This document shows positions 8,919 to 19,326 of a DNA stretch of 64,000 bases, piece after piece; within the stretch, counting starts at the first letter, position 1; the number at the start of each line of letters is the position of its first letter. Source of the DNA: Polyangiaceae bacterium. Lineage in GTDB: Bacteria > Myxococcota_A > Polyangia > Polyangiales > Polyangiaceae. A model generated the notes under the pieces. The model was given only the letters and a program-made list of their open reading frames with translations, was not told the origin of the DNA and ran no database searches. The translations under genes and the position numbers were made by a program. The stretch lies in assembly GCA_041389725.1 (NCBI GenBank), contig JAWKRG010000016.1, positions 62,001-126,000 on the forward strand, given 5' to 3'.

Positions 8919-9998
8919 ATGGCTTCTCTCGTCACCCCATCCATCGAATCCCTGGTGCCCTATGAGGCGGGCAAACCGATCGAGGAAGTGGCTCGGGAAC
9001 TGGGGGTGCCCCGCGCGGTGAAGTTGGCCTCCAACGAGAACCCCTTGGGGCCGAGTCCCAAGGCCGTGGAAGCGGCGCGAGCAGCGCTTTCAGAAGCGCA
9101 TCGCTATCCCGACGCCGCTGCCTATCGTCTGCGCGAGCGTTTGAGCGCTGAACACGATTTGCCCATGAACCAGATCCTTCAAGGTAACGGTTCGAACGAG
9201 CTGATCGAGCTTTTGATCCGCACCTTCAGTACGCCCGCGGATCACGTGGTCTTCGCCGATCCCTCCTTCGTCGTCTACCGGCTGGCCTGTCTGGCGCACG
9301 GTGTGAAGTTCACGGCCGTGCCGTTGAAGGACTTCCGTCACGATCTTGATGCGATGACCGCCGCCGTGACGGACTCGACACGCCTGCTTTTCGTGGCGAA
9401 TCCCAACAACCCGACGGGGACCTACGTGACGCGACAGGGCGTCGAGCGCTTCTTGAAGCAAGTGCCCGCACACGTGATCGTGGTGATGGATGAGGCCTAT
9501 CTCCAGTACCCGGACGCCAGCGACTACCCCGACAGCCTGACCTTGCGCGAGGCCCGCGAGCGTCTCGTCGTGCTGCGAACGTTCTCCAAGATCTATGGGC
9601 TCTCCGCCCTGCGCGTCGGCTACGCCCTGGGACCGGCGCCCCTCATCGACTACATGAACCGCGTGCGGGCGCCCTTCAACGTGGGCAGCATTGGCCAAGC
9701 GGCGGCCCTCGCCGCCTTGGACGATCGCGACCACGTGGAGCGCAGCCGCCGCGAGAACCGCGAGCAGCGCGCGCGGCTGGAGTCGGCGCTACCGTCTTTG
9801 GGGCTGAGCATCGTGCCGAGCCAGGCGAACTTCGTGTTCACGGACGCGGGACGACCCGGGCGCCAGGTGTTCGACGCGCTGCTGCGCAAGGGCGTGATCG
9901 TGCGACCCATGGGCACGAGCAACTACTTGAGAATCACCGTGGGAACCGCGGAGGAGAATGATCGCCTCCTGGCTGCGCTCAAAGAGGTGTTGGCGTGA
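8919..9998 (+). CDS. hisC: Histidinol-phosphate/aromatic aminotransferase, HisC type
   Basis: 359 residues from the ATG at 8919; the open frame continues upstream only as overlap with the previous gene. It is a fold-type I PLP aminotransferase of the HisC family: K-L-A-S-N-E-N-P-L-G-P-S near 35-46, N-P-N-N-P-T-G at 161-167, D-E-A-Y at 191-194, and the PLP lysine in T-F-S-K-I-Y-G (Lys224). HisC converts imidazole-acetol phosphate to histidinol phosphate, and many members also transaminate phenylpyruvate or prephenate. Here the neighbours are aromatic-pathway genes (PheA-like, aroA), not his genes, so a tyrosine/phenylalanine transaminase role is as likely as histidine synthesis. It overlaps the next gene by 4 nt. 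Confidence 0.9.
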   Translation: MASLVTPSIESLVPYEAGKPIEEVARELGVPRAVKLASNENPLGPSPKAVEAARAALSEAHRYPDAAAYRLRERLSAEHDLPMNQILQGNGSNELIELLIRTFSTPADHVVFADPSFVVYRLACLAHGVKFTAVPLKDFRHDLDAMTAAVTDSTRLLFVANPNNPTGTYVTRQGVERFLKQVPAHVIVVMDEAYLQYPDASDYPDSLTLREARERLVVLRTFSKIYGLSALRVGYALGPAPLIDYMNRVRAPFNVGSIGQAAALAALDDRDHVERSRRENREQRARLESALPSLGLSIVPSQANFVFTDAGRPGRQVFDALLRKGVIVRPMGTSNYLRITVGTAEENDRLLAALKEVLA

Positions 9999-11008
9999 AG
10001 GTGTCGCGACTGTTCTGGCTGGTTCTGAGCTGTGGGCTGCTGTTGGGCTGCCCGAAGAAGGAAGACGTGGTCGTCGAGTCGGGGGCGGGCAAGAGCCTGA
10101 ACGACGCTGCCATCGATGAGGATCCCCTGGCGCTCTTGCCCGGCGGCGCCGTGGGGGTGGTGACGGCGGACGCCCGGGCGCTGTTCGCGTCGCGCTTTGG
10201 GCAGCGCCTGGTCACGATGGCGAACGCGCCGATTCCGCCGAGTGCGGGCTTCGAGCCAACGCGCGATCTGGACCGCCTCGCCCTGGGTATCTATTCGATG
10301 CAGGGTGCCGACTTCGCCGTGGTGGCCACGGGCCGCTTCAACAAGGCCGCGATCGAAGCCGCCGCGGACGGCACGCAGGTCACGCCCTTGGGCGCGCCCC
10401 TGGTCAAGAGCAGCTACGCGGATCGTGCGCTCTACACCTCGAAGAACGTGGGCTTCGTGGTGCTGACGGAAAAGACGGTGATTCTCGGCAACGAGACGGG
10501 CATTCGCCGCGCGCTGGATCGCATCAAAGAAGGGCGTGTGCGCCGCGCGCTGCCCGAGGGCTTCGACGAGTTGGCCAAGACGCCGAACGCCCCGGTGGTG
10601 GCGGTCTTCGATCTGCGAGCGCAGGTGATGAGTGACGCCATTCGCGGCCACTTGCCCTTCGTGAACGGCTTGGAGACGGCGCGCATGCTGGCCAACTTCG
10701 AAGAGCCCGGAGTCAACCTGGCGGGGACGCTGACCTATCCCGATGCCGCCCAGGCAGAGCAGGGAACGCAGGCGCTGCGGTCCCTGGCCAGCAACGCTCA
10801 AGCTTGGGGCTGGCTGATCAACATGTTCGGAATACCGCAGCCAATCACCAAGCTCGAGGCCGAGACCAACGAGCGCGACAGCAAGTTCGTTGCGGCCCTG
10901 GACGGCAATGGCGTGGCGGAACTGCTGGATCGCGGTGCGCGCACCATGGGCCTGCCAGTGCAACCCAAGGTCATTCCGGCGACGGTCACTCCGACTTCCG
11001 CACGATGA
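9995..11008 (+). CDS. Putative lipoprotein, envelope protein of unknown function (group member 1)
   Basis: 337 residues, starting at GTG 9995 inside the hisC stop (GTGA overlap), so translation is probably coupled. The signal peptide ends L-L-L-G-C at residue 20, a strong lipobox. The mature protein starts with a segment about the level or value of something (L-P-G-G-A-V-G-V-V-T-A-D), followed by D-F-A-V-V-A-T-G-R-F and a later V-V-L-T-E-K-T-V-I-L-G-N pair of strands. Two other genes in this operon (13055 and 13996) show the same layout: N-terminal anchor, a loading-type first domain, a V-x-x-x-G-x-F strand, then V-V-L-x-x. No named family recognised. It sits between hisC and aroA, where no envelope function is expected. 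Confidence 0.75.
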   Translation: MKVSRLFWLVLSCGLLLGCPKKEDVVVESGAGKSLNDAAIDEDPLALLPGGAVGVVTADARALFASRFGQRLVTMANAPIPPSAGFEPTRDLDRLALGIYSMQGADFAVVATGRFNKAAIEAAADGTQVTPLGAPLVKSSYADRALYTSKNVGFVVLTEKTVILGNETGIRRALDRIKEGRVRRALPEGFDELAKTPNAPVVAVFDLRAQVMSDAIRGHLPFVNGLETARMLANFEEPGVNLAGTLTYPDAAQAEQGTQALRSLASNAQAWGWLINMFGIPQPITKLEAETNERDSKFVAALDGNGVAELLDRGARTMGLPVQPKVIPATVTPTSAR

Positions 11009-12354
11009 GTCGCTTCCGCGTGCGTCCGGCGGCGCGCCCTCTGACCGGGAGCGTGCCCATCGTGAGCGACAAGAGCATCGGCCATCGCGCGCTGATGCTC
11101 GGCGCCATCTGTGGCGGCGAGTCGACCGTCACTGGGTTTTCCTACGGAGCCGACAACGTTTCCACGCTAGAGGCGCTACGCGCCCTGGGCGTGCAGGTGG
11201 AGGACGACGGGCGCGGACAGTTGCGCATAGCGGGCGTCGGCCTGAGGGGATTCACCGCGCCCGCGGGGGTCATCGACTGCGGCAACAGCGGCACGACGAT
11301 GCGGCTGCTCGCGGGTCTGCTGGCCGGACAGCCCTTCGCGACGACGCTGACGGGGGACGAGAGCCTGAGTCGCCGGCCCATGCGCCGCATCGCGGAACCG
11401 CTGGCTCGGCGTGGCGCGCGGGTGCAGGGCGGCGCCGGCAAGAGCGACGGCGAGTTGACGCCGCCGCTCACGGTGGGGCCTCTGCCGTCGGGACGACTCC
11501 TGGAGCCCTTGGACTACGAAAGCCCGGTGGCCAGCGCGCAGGTCAAGAGCGCGGTGTTGCTGTCGGGGCTGTACGCGTCCGGCCCGACTCGTTTTCGCGA
11601 ACCGCTGATCAGTCGGGATCACACCGAGCGCATGCTGAGCGCCCTGGGCGTGCCGCTGCACAGCGCGGGCCCCATGCTCGAGCTGCATCCACCCCGGGAT
11701 CCGATGTCCTTGCGCCCGTTTCAGATCGTGCTGCCCGGCGATCTCTCCGCTGCGGCGTTCGTCCTGGTCGCGGCCGCCCTGGTTCCCGAGAGCCACGTCA
11801 CGGTGCGTGGCGTTGGCGTCAATCCGACGCGCTCGGGTGCTCTCGATGCGCTGCGCGCCTTTGGCCTGCCGCTCTCCGTCGCTCCGCGGGCGGACGCCCT
11901 GGGTGAACCGGTCGCAGACCTGACGCTGTGCGCAGGCGCGCTCGGCGCGGCACGCGTCGCCGGGGAACTCGCGCTCCGAGCCATCGACGAGATCCCGATC
12001 CTGTGCGCCCTGGCGGCCTTTGCCTCTGGGGTCACGGAGTTTGCCGACCTTCGCGAGCTACGCGTGAAGGAAAGCGACCGCATTGCAGCGATGTCCGCGG
12101 TGATGCGCGCCTTTGGGGTCGAGGTCGAGGAACGACCCGACGGCCTGCTGGTCGAGGGCAGCGGCGGGCGTCAGCTGCGCGCGGCCCGTGTGGCGAGTGG
12201 GGGAGATCATCGCATCGCCATGAGCGCCGCGGTGCTCGCCTTGGTCAGCGATGGGGAGTGTGTGATCGACGACGTGGATTGTGTGGGCACGAGCTTTCCG
12301 AGATTCGCCGGGACGCTGCGCGCACTCGGTGCAGAGGTGGAGGTCGAGTCATGA
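11005..12354 (+). CDS. aroA: 3-phosphoshikimate 1-carboxyvinyltransferase (EPSP synthase)
   Basis: 449 residues, starting at ATG 11005 with an ATGA overlap on the previous stop. It joins shikimate 3-phosphate and phosphoenolpyruvate in the step before chorismate. Motifs: S-D-K-S-I-G-H-R-A-L (PEP/S3P-binding Lys and Arg, about 19-28), C-G-N-S-G-T-T-M-R-L-L (about 92-102), G-D-E-S-L-S-R-R-P-M (about 116-125), P-G-D-L-S-A-A-A-F, and L-R-V-K-E-S-D-R-I near 352. The G-N-S-G-T-T-M-R-L form, without the Pro of E. coli G-N-A-G-T-A-M-R-P, resembles the class II-type loop. A complete C-terminal S-G-G-D-H-R-I-A-M is present. Coupled by ATGA to cmk, a pairing common in bacteria. Confidence 0.95.
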   Translation: MSRFRVRPAARPLTGSVPIVSDKSIGHRALMLGAICGGESTVTGFSYGADNVSTLEALRALGVQVEDDGRGQLRIAGVGLRGFTAPAGVIDCGNSGTTMRLLAGLLAGQPFATTLTGDESLSRRPMRRIAEPLARRGARVQGGAGKSDGELTPPLTVGPLPSGRLLEPLDYESPVASAQVKSAVLLSGLYASGPTRFREPLISRDHTERMLSALGVPLHSAGPMLELHPPRDPMSLRPFQIVLPGDLSAAAFVLVAAALVPESHVTVRGVGVNPTRSGALDALRAFGLPLSVAPRADALGEPVADLTLCAGALGAARVAGELALRAIDEIPILCALAAFASGVTEFADLRELRVKESDRIAAMSAVMRAFGVEVEERPDGLLVEGSGGRQLRAARVASGGDHRIAMSAAVLALVSDGECVIDDVDCVGTSFPRFAGTLRALGAEVEVES

Positions 12355-13058
12355 GTCGGAACAAGCCGGTGGTGGCGATCGATGGACCCGCGGGTGCCGG
12401 CAAGACCACCGTCACGCGACGCGTGGCGGACGCGTTGGGCTACACCTTGGTCGACACCGGCGCGCTCTATCGCGGGGTGGCCCTGGCGGCGCGGCGTCGC
12501 GCGGTCAGCTGGGATGACGAAGCGGCGGTGGCCGACGTCGCGCGGGACTTGGCAGCACAGGGCGCGCTCCGCTTCGAAGCCGGGGGCGCGCGCTTGTGCC
12601 TTGGAGCCGAGGACGTGTCGACGGCGATCCGCAGCCAAGAGATTGCCGAAGGTGCCAGCAAAGTGAGCGCTTGGCCTGGGGTGCGCGCCGCACTCTTGGG
12701 GATGCAACGGGCGTTGGGTGAAGCGGGGGGTGTCGTGCTCGAAGGACGTGACATCGGCACGGTGGTTTTTCCGGATGCCGAAGCGAAGTTCTTCCTCACT
12801 GCCAGTGTGGCGGTGCGTGCGGAACGACGCTTTGCCGAACTCCGCGCGCGCGGGGTGGAGACCACCCTAGACGCCGTCAAGGCCGAAGTCGAAGCGCGAG
12901 ACGTGCGCGATTCCACGCGCAGCGCGGCGCCCTTGAAGCAGGCACGAGACGCGGTGTTGGTCGACAGCTCCGAGCGCAGCATCGATCAGGTCGTGGATTT
13001 CATCAGCGCTCGCGTGCGAGACGTCGAGACGCGCCTCACCGTCGCGGATTCGGGATGA
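12351..13058 (+). CDS. cmk: Cytidylate kinase
   Basis: 235 residues from ATG 12351, overlapping the aroA stop by 4 nt. It phosphorylates CMP and dCMP. Walker A is G-P-A-G-A-G-K-T-T (12-20); D-T-G-A-L-Y-R at about 35-41 is the CMP-binding signature of the family; V-L-E-G-R-D-I-G-T-V-V-F-P-D follows near 131-144; and R-D-x-x-D-S-T-R-S has the usual lid-region placement near 182-190. Length is normal. An aroA-cmk-rpsA order is widespread in bacteria; here two envelope genes have been inserted between cmk and rpsA. The next gene starts inside its stop codon. Confidence 0.96.
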   Translation: MSRNKPVVAIDGPAGAGKTTVTRRVADALGYTLVDTGALYRGVALAARRRAVSWDDEAAVADVARDLAAQGALRFEAGGARLCLGAEDVSTAIRSQEIAEGASKVSAWPGVRAALLGMQRALGEAGGVVLEGRDIGTVVFPDAEAKFFLTASVAVRAERRFAELRARGVETTLDAVKAEVEARDVRDSTRSAAPLKQARDAVLVDSSERSIDQVVDFISARVRDVETRLTVADSG

Positions 13059-13996
13059 ATCGTCGGGGCTTCGTGCTCGGCTCGGCGCTGCTCGCGGCCT
13101 GCGGGCCGCGAAGCGTGGGCCCGCCGCCGCCAGCGCCCGCCGGTTTGGCGCGCCCCGAGGCTGCGTTGCCGCCGGAGCTCGACCTCGGCTTCCGCTTGGA
13201 TTTGGCGCGGGTGCGCGGCGCCCTGGGGCACTCCGCACTCGTGAGAATGCGACAGCAAGCCGCAGAGCGCATGGGTGGGCAGCCCGAGCACGAGCGCATG
13301 ATCGCCGACCTCCTGTTGCACAGCGACGTGATGCTGCTCGCCCTGCGTCCCAGCATCAAGGTCAGTCAGTTGGACCACGTATTGATCTGCCGCGGGCGCC
13401 TCGGCGACTTCGAGCCACGCAGCTACGCCCTCGAACCGCGCTTCGGGCCTGCCATGGATCTCGGGGCGGACTTGCGCCGCCATGATCGCGACAGCCGCAA
13501 GCGCATCGAGCCGGCGCGCATCTATCTTTCCGCCGCTGACATGGTGGTGCTGGTGACGCCCGCGGCAATCGACAGCGTGGAACGTCGCGTGGAAGAGGGC
13601 GTACTCGATGCCGCGCTGGAGCCACCGGCGAAGGGCCTGCTGTCCGTCGCAGCGCGCGGGCCCGCGCTGGCTCAATGGGTGGAAGGCCGCAGTACCCGTC
13701 TGGCAGCACTGCTGAGCCAGAGCAAAGAGGTGTCGGGTCACGCCGATCTGAATGCGGCGTCCCTGGTGGCCAACGTGACTTTGACCGTGGATGATGGCGA
13801 GACGGCGACCGCGATCGCAGACGCGCTTCGAACCCTCGGCCGGGCCTTCGCGGAGCTGGTGCCGCGGGCCGAACCGCTGATCCGCGCGGTGCGGGTCAGC
13901 GCCGTCGACGCCAAGGTCGTGCTCGATATCGAGCTGCCCATCGAGCAGCTCGAACCCTTCGTGCGCGACGACAGCGAAAGAAAGGAGGCGGGCTGA
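13055..13996 (+). CDS. Putative lipoprotein of unknown function (group member 2)
   Basis: 313 residues from ATG 13055 (ATGA overlap with cmk). Twin Arg near the N-terminus (M-N-R-R-G-F-V-L-G-S) then a lipobox L-A-A-C at residue 16 and a Pro-rich spacer. The mature part contains L-D-H-V-L-I-C-R-G-R-L-G-D-F (about 107-120) and a later A-A-D-M-V-V-L-V-T-P (about 164-173). These strands occupy the same relative places as in the proteins at 9995 and 13996, so I infer distant relationship. The C-terminal region is charged (V-R-D-D-S-E-R-K-E). No catalytic motif is visible. Probably a periplasm-facing structural or binding protein. The R-R-G-F start could also be read by the Tat pathway. Confidence 0.72.
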   Translation: MNRRGFVLGSALLAACGPRSVGPPPPAPAGLARPEAALPPELDLGFRLDLARVRGALGHSALVRMRQQAAERMGGQPEHERMIADLLLHSDVMLLALRPSIKVSQLDHVLICRGRLGDFEPRSYALEPRFGPAMDLGADLRRHDRDSRKRIEPARIYLSAADMVVLVTPAAIDSVERRVEEGVLDAALEPPAKGLLSVAARGPALAQWVEGRSTRLAALLSQSKEVSGHADLNAASLVANVTLTVDDGETATAIADALRTLGRAFAELVPRAEPLIRAVRVSAVDAKVVLDIELPIEQLEPFVRDDSERKEAG

Positions 13997-14907
13997 TGGC
14001 TCGCCAGAGCGTTTCCCATCGCGCAGTGTTCACCGTGTTTTTCGGCCTGATTGCGGCGGCCCTGATCTCGGGTGCGCTGCTCTATTTCGGCAAGCTGCGC
14101 TACGTGCCCAAAGCCGCCGGCCACGCGCCGGCGGACGCGCTCGTGGTCGTACGTGTCAGCGTCGAGAAGGTCGGCACTTTCGATCCCGTGCGTAATCAAC
14201 TGATGCCGCTGGTCGACAAGGTCGGGGAGGCGACGACGCAGGCGGCGAAGGCGAGTGCACGTCGAGACCGCTTCAAGAGCCAAGCGAAGCTCGAATTCAA
14301 CGTCGACTTGCGCGAGGTCGTGCTGGCTGCTGGCCCTGGGCGCGGCGACTGGGTGTTGGTGTTCGGCGGCATGTTCGCGCGTGCGAAGCTGGTGGACGGT
14401 ATCGGAGCCGTGCTGCAGGCCGAGGGACGCCCAGGACGCCTGCAAGACGGCGTTTGGCGCGACGACGCCGGCTTCGTGCTGGCGCAGGCTGAGGATGGTT
14501 GCGTCGTGCTCGCGAGTTCGGAGGCGCGGCTCGCCCTCGCGCTGCCCGCGATGACCACGGATCTTGGCGCAGCGGACCTCGAGCTGCGGGTGCGGCCCGG
14601 GAGCACGACCTGGCTCCGTGGTCACGAGTTTCCCTCCCGCATCGAGCTGGACGGGCTGCGCGGCGACGCACGCGCCGAGGGCAGTGGGCTGCGGTTGGTG
14701 CTGCCGGGGCAAGCGAGCGCGACCTCGCTACAGCCCGTGCTCACCGACCTGGGAGCCACGGAAGTGCGACCTCAGGGCGACGCGCTGAGCGCACTCTTTG
14801 CGCGTGAAGGCCTGAATCAGGCCGCAGCACGCTTGGCCGCTTGGCTCGAACCGCGGCTCGGGATCCCGGACACCGACGTGGGGCGCAGCCTGCCCGCCAG
14901 CCCCTGA
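13996..14907 (+). CDS. Membrane-anchored protein of unknown function (group member 3)
   Basis: 303 residues; the ATG at 13996 shares one base with the previous stop (TGATG). A single N-terminal membrane segment (about 11-30, F-T-V-F-F-G-L-I-A-A-A-L) with a short basic n-region predicts a protein anchored in the inner membrane with the rest outside. It then shows A-D-A-L-V-V-V-R-V-S-V-E-K-V, D-W-V-L-V-F-G-G-M-F and C-V-V-L-A-S-S-E-A-R, the pattern shared with the two lipoproteins at 9995 and 13055. The end is Pro/Ser. No enzyme motif. It closes the coupled run that starts at hisC. Confidence 0.72.
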   Translation: MARQSVSHRAVFTVFFGLIAAALISGALLYFGKLRYVPKAAGHAPADALVVVRVSVEKVGTFDPVRNQLMPLVDKVGEATTQAAKASARRDRFKSQAKLEFNVDLREVVLAAGPGRGDWVLVFGGMFARAKLVDGIGAVLQAEGRPGRLQDGVWRDDAGFVLAQAEDGCVVLASSEARLALALPAMTTDLGAADLELRVRPGSTTWLRGHEFPSRIELDGLRGDARAEGSGLRLVLPGQASATSLQPVLTDLGATEVRPQGDALSALFAREGLNQAAARLAAWLEPRLGIPDTDVGRSLPASP

Positions 14908-14913
14908 GCAACT

Positions 14914-14935
14914 CCGGGCCCACCCCGGGAATTTT
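14914..14935 (+). terminator. Weak hairpin with T-run after the aroA-cmk operon
   Basis: CCGGG (14914-14918), a five-base loop, CCCGG (14924-14928) and then TTTT at 14932-14935, directly after the stop at 14907. The stem is short but GC-only, so this may end part of the transcription before the rpsA promoter. Confidence 0.35.
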
Positions 14936-14940
14936 GGGAT

Positions 14941-14969
14941 TTGACTCAACCCAGCCTGTGCGCTACCTC
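14941..14969 (+). promoter_or_regulatory. Candidate rpsA promoter
   Basis: TTGACT at 14941-14946 is one base from the -35 consensus. Seventeen bases downstream is TACCTC (14964-14969), a weak -10. It leaves about 100 nt of leader before the rpsA ATG, long enough for the usual S1 autoregulation in the leader, though no specific structure was identified. Confidence 0.4.
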
Positions 14970-15076
14970 ACGCGCCCCGTCTTGGTGCGGGCCGGGCCGC
15001 GGGGCGCCGTTGCAAGCCCCCTGTCGAGCCTTGTCCAGCTGACGCCGAGCCGGGTACGGAGGCATCGCTTTACCAA

Positions 15077-16858
<1,782 letters not shown>

Positions 16859-16931
16859 AAGGCCGCTGCCTTCGGCTTGCGGGCTGTCCGGGGGCGCTGT
16901 CACCCGACCTGGTTTGGGTGTAGCGTCCCCG

Positions 16932-16962
16932 CTCGACCCCGTCTGGCCTGACGGGGCTCGAG
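16932..16962 (+). other. Strong hairpin just upstream of a ribosome site
   Basis: CTCGACCCCGTC and GACGGGG-c-TCGAG form a 12-bp stem with one bulged C and a TGGCCT loop (16932-16962). No T-run follows. It ends immediately before the GCGGAGGAG ribosome site of the TTG-started transporter gene, so it could close the rpsA transcript with Rho's help or control access to that site. Confidence 0.5.
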
Positions 16963-16975
16963 AGCGGAGGAGTAG

Positions 16976-18256
16976 TTGTCGGACCGGTTCGTGATCGACG
17001 AGCTTCCCAGGGGAGGCTGGAACCGACGTCGCATCGCCTTCTTGGCGATCTCCGCCGCGCTACTGATTCTGCTGTTCGTGGCCGTGCGCGAGGTGATGCT
17101 GCCCTTCATCCTCGCGCTCATCATCGCCTACGTGCTCACGCCCGCCGTGGTTCTCTGCGAACGGGCCAAGATGCCGCGCTCGCTCGCGATCGTCGTGGTC
17201 TACGTGATCACCTTGGGCACGATTTATCTGAGCGCTGCTGCGGTGGCGCCCCGGCTGTTCGAAGAAACGTCCAAGCTGGTGCGCGATGCCCCGGCGCTTG
17301 GCAAAGAGCTGGCGCTGAAGTGGGGGCCCCGCGCCGAAGGGTTCGTGCAAGGGCTGACCCGCGCCGAACCCGAGGAGCCCGCGGATTCCCAGCGGCCGCC
17401 AGCCTTTTCGGTGAAGAAGCAGGCGGATGGCAACTACTCCGTGGAACTCGGTTCCGGCGTGGACGTGGTCCAGGAGGGGCCGAAGCGCTGGCGCATCGAG
17501 GCGCAGCCAGAGAAGTCCGCGAAGTTCAGCGTGGTGCAGTTGGCCGACGAGAGCATGGCGGACTTCATCACCTACGTGCGACGCAACGCCGTCGAGTTGA
17601 TTAAGGTCGGTCAGGCGATCATCAGTCGAGTAGCGCGCGGCATCTTCTTGTTCTTCCTGACTCTGATGGTGGCCGCGTACTTGATGCACACCCGCGAGAA
17701 CATCGTCGACTTCTTTCGATCGCTGCCGCCCAAGGAGAGCCAAGGAAGCTTCGATCGCCTGCTCTTCCGCATCGACCGTGGACTGGCTGGGGTCGTGCGC
17801 GGGCAGTTGCTCATCTGTTTGGTCAACGGCATCCTGTCTGCCATCGGCTTTTGGATGTTCGGCCTCAAGTACTGGCCGATTCTCGCCATCGTCGCGGCGG
17901 TGATGAGCCTGATTCCGATTTTCGGCTCCATCTTGTCCACGATTCCGGCGGTGCTGATTGGGTTGACCCAGGACTTCTGGACGGCCCTTTGGGTGTTGCT
18001 GTGGATCATCGGGATTCACCAGGTGGAAGCCAACCTGCTCAACCCGAAGATCATCGGCGTGGCAGCCAAGATTCATCCGGTGCTCGTCGTCTTCGCGCTG
18101 ATCGTCGGTGAACACTTCTTCGGGCTTTGGGGGGCTCTACTGGCGGTGCCGGCGCTTTCCCTGACGCAGAGCCTGTTTCAGCACTTCCGCTTCGAGCTGT
18201 TGCCCGAGTCGGGCCCCGACAGTTTGCCTCCGCCCCCCTATCGTCAGCGCGGCTGA
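16976..18256 (+). CDS. AI-2E family (TqsA/PerM-like) membrane transporter
   Basis: 426 residues, starting with TTG at 16976, supported by a GGAGG ribosome site about 9 nt upstream. Eight predicted membrane segments with the family arrangement: two or three N-terminal helices (about 20-100), a long extracytoplasmic or cytoplasmic region (about 100-205) and a C-terminal cluster (about 215-410) with the G-x-x-x-x-I-P-x-x-G-S-I-L motif. The family includes a proposed autoinducer-2 exporter and Na+/H+ antiporters, so the substrate cannot be assigned. The inserted region (about 125-185, with Q-R-P-P-A-F-S-V-K-K) is longer than in most members and may be a lineage feature. Confidence 0.85.
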   Translation: MSDRFVIDELPRGGWNRRRIAFLAISAALLILLFVAVREVMLPFILALIIAYVLTPAVVLCERAKMPRSLAIVVVYVITLGTIYLSAAAVAPRLFEETSKLVRDAPALGKELALKWGPRAEGFVQGLTRAEPEEPADSQRPPAFSVKKQADGNYSVELGSGVDVVQEGPKRWRIEAQPEKSAKFSVVQLADESMADFITYVRRNAVELIKVGQAIISRVARGIFLFFLTLMVAAYLMHTRENIVDFFRSLPPKESQGSFDRLLFRIDRGLAGVVRGQLLICLVNGILSAIGFWMFGLKYWPILAIVAAVMSLIPIFGSILSTIPAVLIGLTQDFWTALWVLLWIIGIHQVEANLLNPKIIGVAAKIHPVLVVFALIVGEHFFGLWGALLAVPALSLTQSLFQHFRFELLPESGPDSLPPPPYRQRG

Positions 18257-18366
18257 TGGCTTTCTGCGCCTGCCGAAGCGCAGCAATCCCAAGTAGATGG
18301 CCGAACTCTCCGGGCGCCGGCGCCCGGACCAATCATCGGGCTGCGGGGATGTGATATAGCCGCCCC

Positions 18367-19326
18367 GTGGCAAAGGAAGCCCGAAAGCTCAAGCGTTCCC
18401 AACAAGTTCGGGAAACGAGTGGCAAGACGAAGAAGAAGCAGCTGGCAGCGCCGCTCGTCGTCAAGCCAAAGGAACTGCCCGATCCGCTGGGTCGGGACGC
18501 GCTGAGGAAGCTTCTGCTGCGCCTGTCCATTCCGCTAGTGGCGGCCTGGCTCCTCGGCGGACTCATCGCGGGTGTGAGCCAAGGCAGCACCACGAAGACC
18601 GTCGCGCTGGCGGCGCCAGCGGTGGTGACCGTCATCCTGATCGGTATCGTGGTCTGGGCTTTGCGCCAGGCGAGCAAGGCGCGGGGGGTTGCAAGCATCC
18701 TCAGTCGCGTGGAGTCTGCGGAGGATCGCAAGGCGGCCCTCGAGGAGTTGGGCAAGAGCTTCAAGAAGAAGGACCCGGCCGCCGTGTTCGCCAAAGCACA
18801 GCTCGAGCTGCAGGAGGATCCGAAGCAAGCCTTGGCTACGCTGGAAGAGATCGACCTCGGCAAGGTGATGGCGCCCGTTGCCGACGAGGCGCGCGCGCAG
18901 CGCGGGATGATTCATCTGATGCTGGGCGAAGTGGATCCAGCACGCCGCCTCGTCGACGGCATCGACTTGAAGCGACACAGCGAACCCAAAGCTCGCGCCA
19001 TGATGGCGGCAGTGATCGCCGAAGCTTGGTCTCGGACGGGACAGGCAAAAAAAGGGCTCGAGACTCTGGAGGTATTCGACCCCGAAGACGCCGAGTACGA
19101 GGCGCTGCGGCCGCAGCTGTGGCGGGCCTACGCTTTCGCTTATGCATACTGCAGCAACGTGAAGGGTATGCGCCGCGCCCTGCGCAAGCTGCTGGATCAA
19201 GATGCACGCCTCTTGGCGGGGTTCGTGGGCAAACGCAGCCATCCGCTCTTGCAGAAGGAAGCGAGGAAGCTCCTCGAGCAGAGCGGGCAGATCCCGCGCA
19301 AGATGGTGATACAACGCCGGGTATGA
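18367..19326 (+). CDS. Membrane-anchored helical-repeat (TPR-like) protein
   Basis: 319 residues from GTG 18367. The N-terminus is very basic (K-E-A-R-K-L-K-R-S-Q-Q), then two membrane helices (about 58-75 and 80-102). The remainder is Ala/Leu/Glu-rich helical pairs that look like degenerate tetratricopeptide repeats (for example around 125-165 and 210-250), placing the repeat domain on the cytoplasmic side. No enzyme motif. Likely a scaffold; no partner is evident. Its stop overlaps the start of the next lipoprotein gene (ATGA). Confidence 0.7.
   Translation: MAKEARKLKRSQQVRETSGKTKKKQLAAPLVVKPKELPDPLGRDALRKLLLRLSIPLVAAWLLGGLIAGVSQGSTTKTVALAAPAVVTVILIGIVVWALRQASKARGVASILSRVESAEDRKAALEELGKSFKKKDPAAVFAKAQLELQEDPKQALATLEEIDLGKVMAPVADEARAQRGMIHLMLGEVDPARRLVDGIDLKRHSEPKARAMMAAVIAEAWSRTGQAKKGLETLEVFDPEDAEYEALRPQLWRAYAFAYAYCSNVKGMRRALRKLLDQDARLLAGFVGKRSHPLLQKEARKLLEQSGQIPRKMVIQRRV

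Noticed and set aside
12207..12707. Minus-strand open frame across aroA and cmk
   Set aside because: Covers coding DNA of two well-supported genes and has no domain features.
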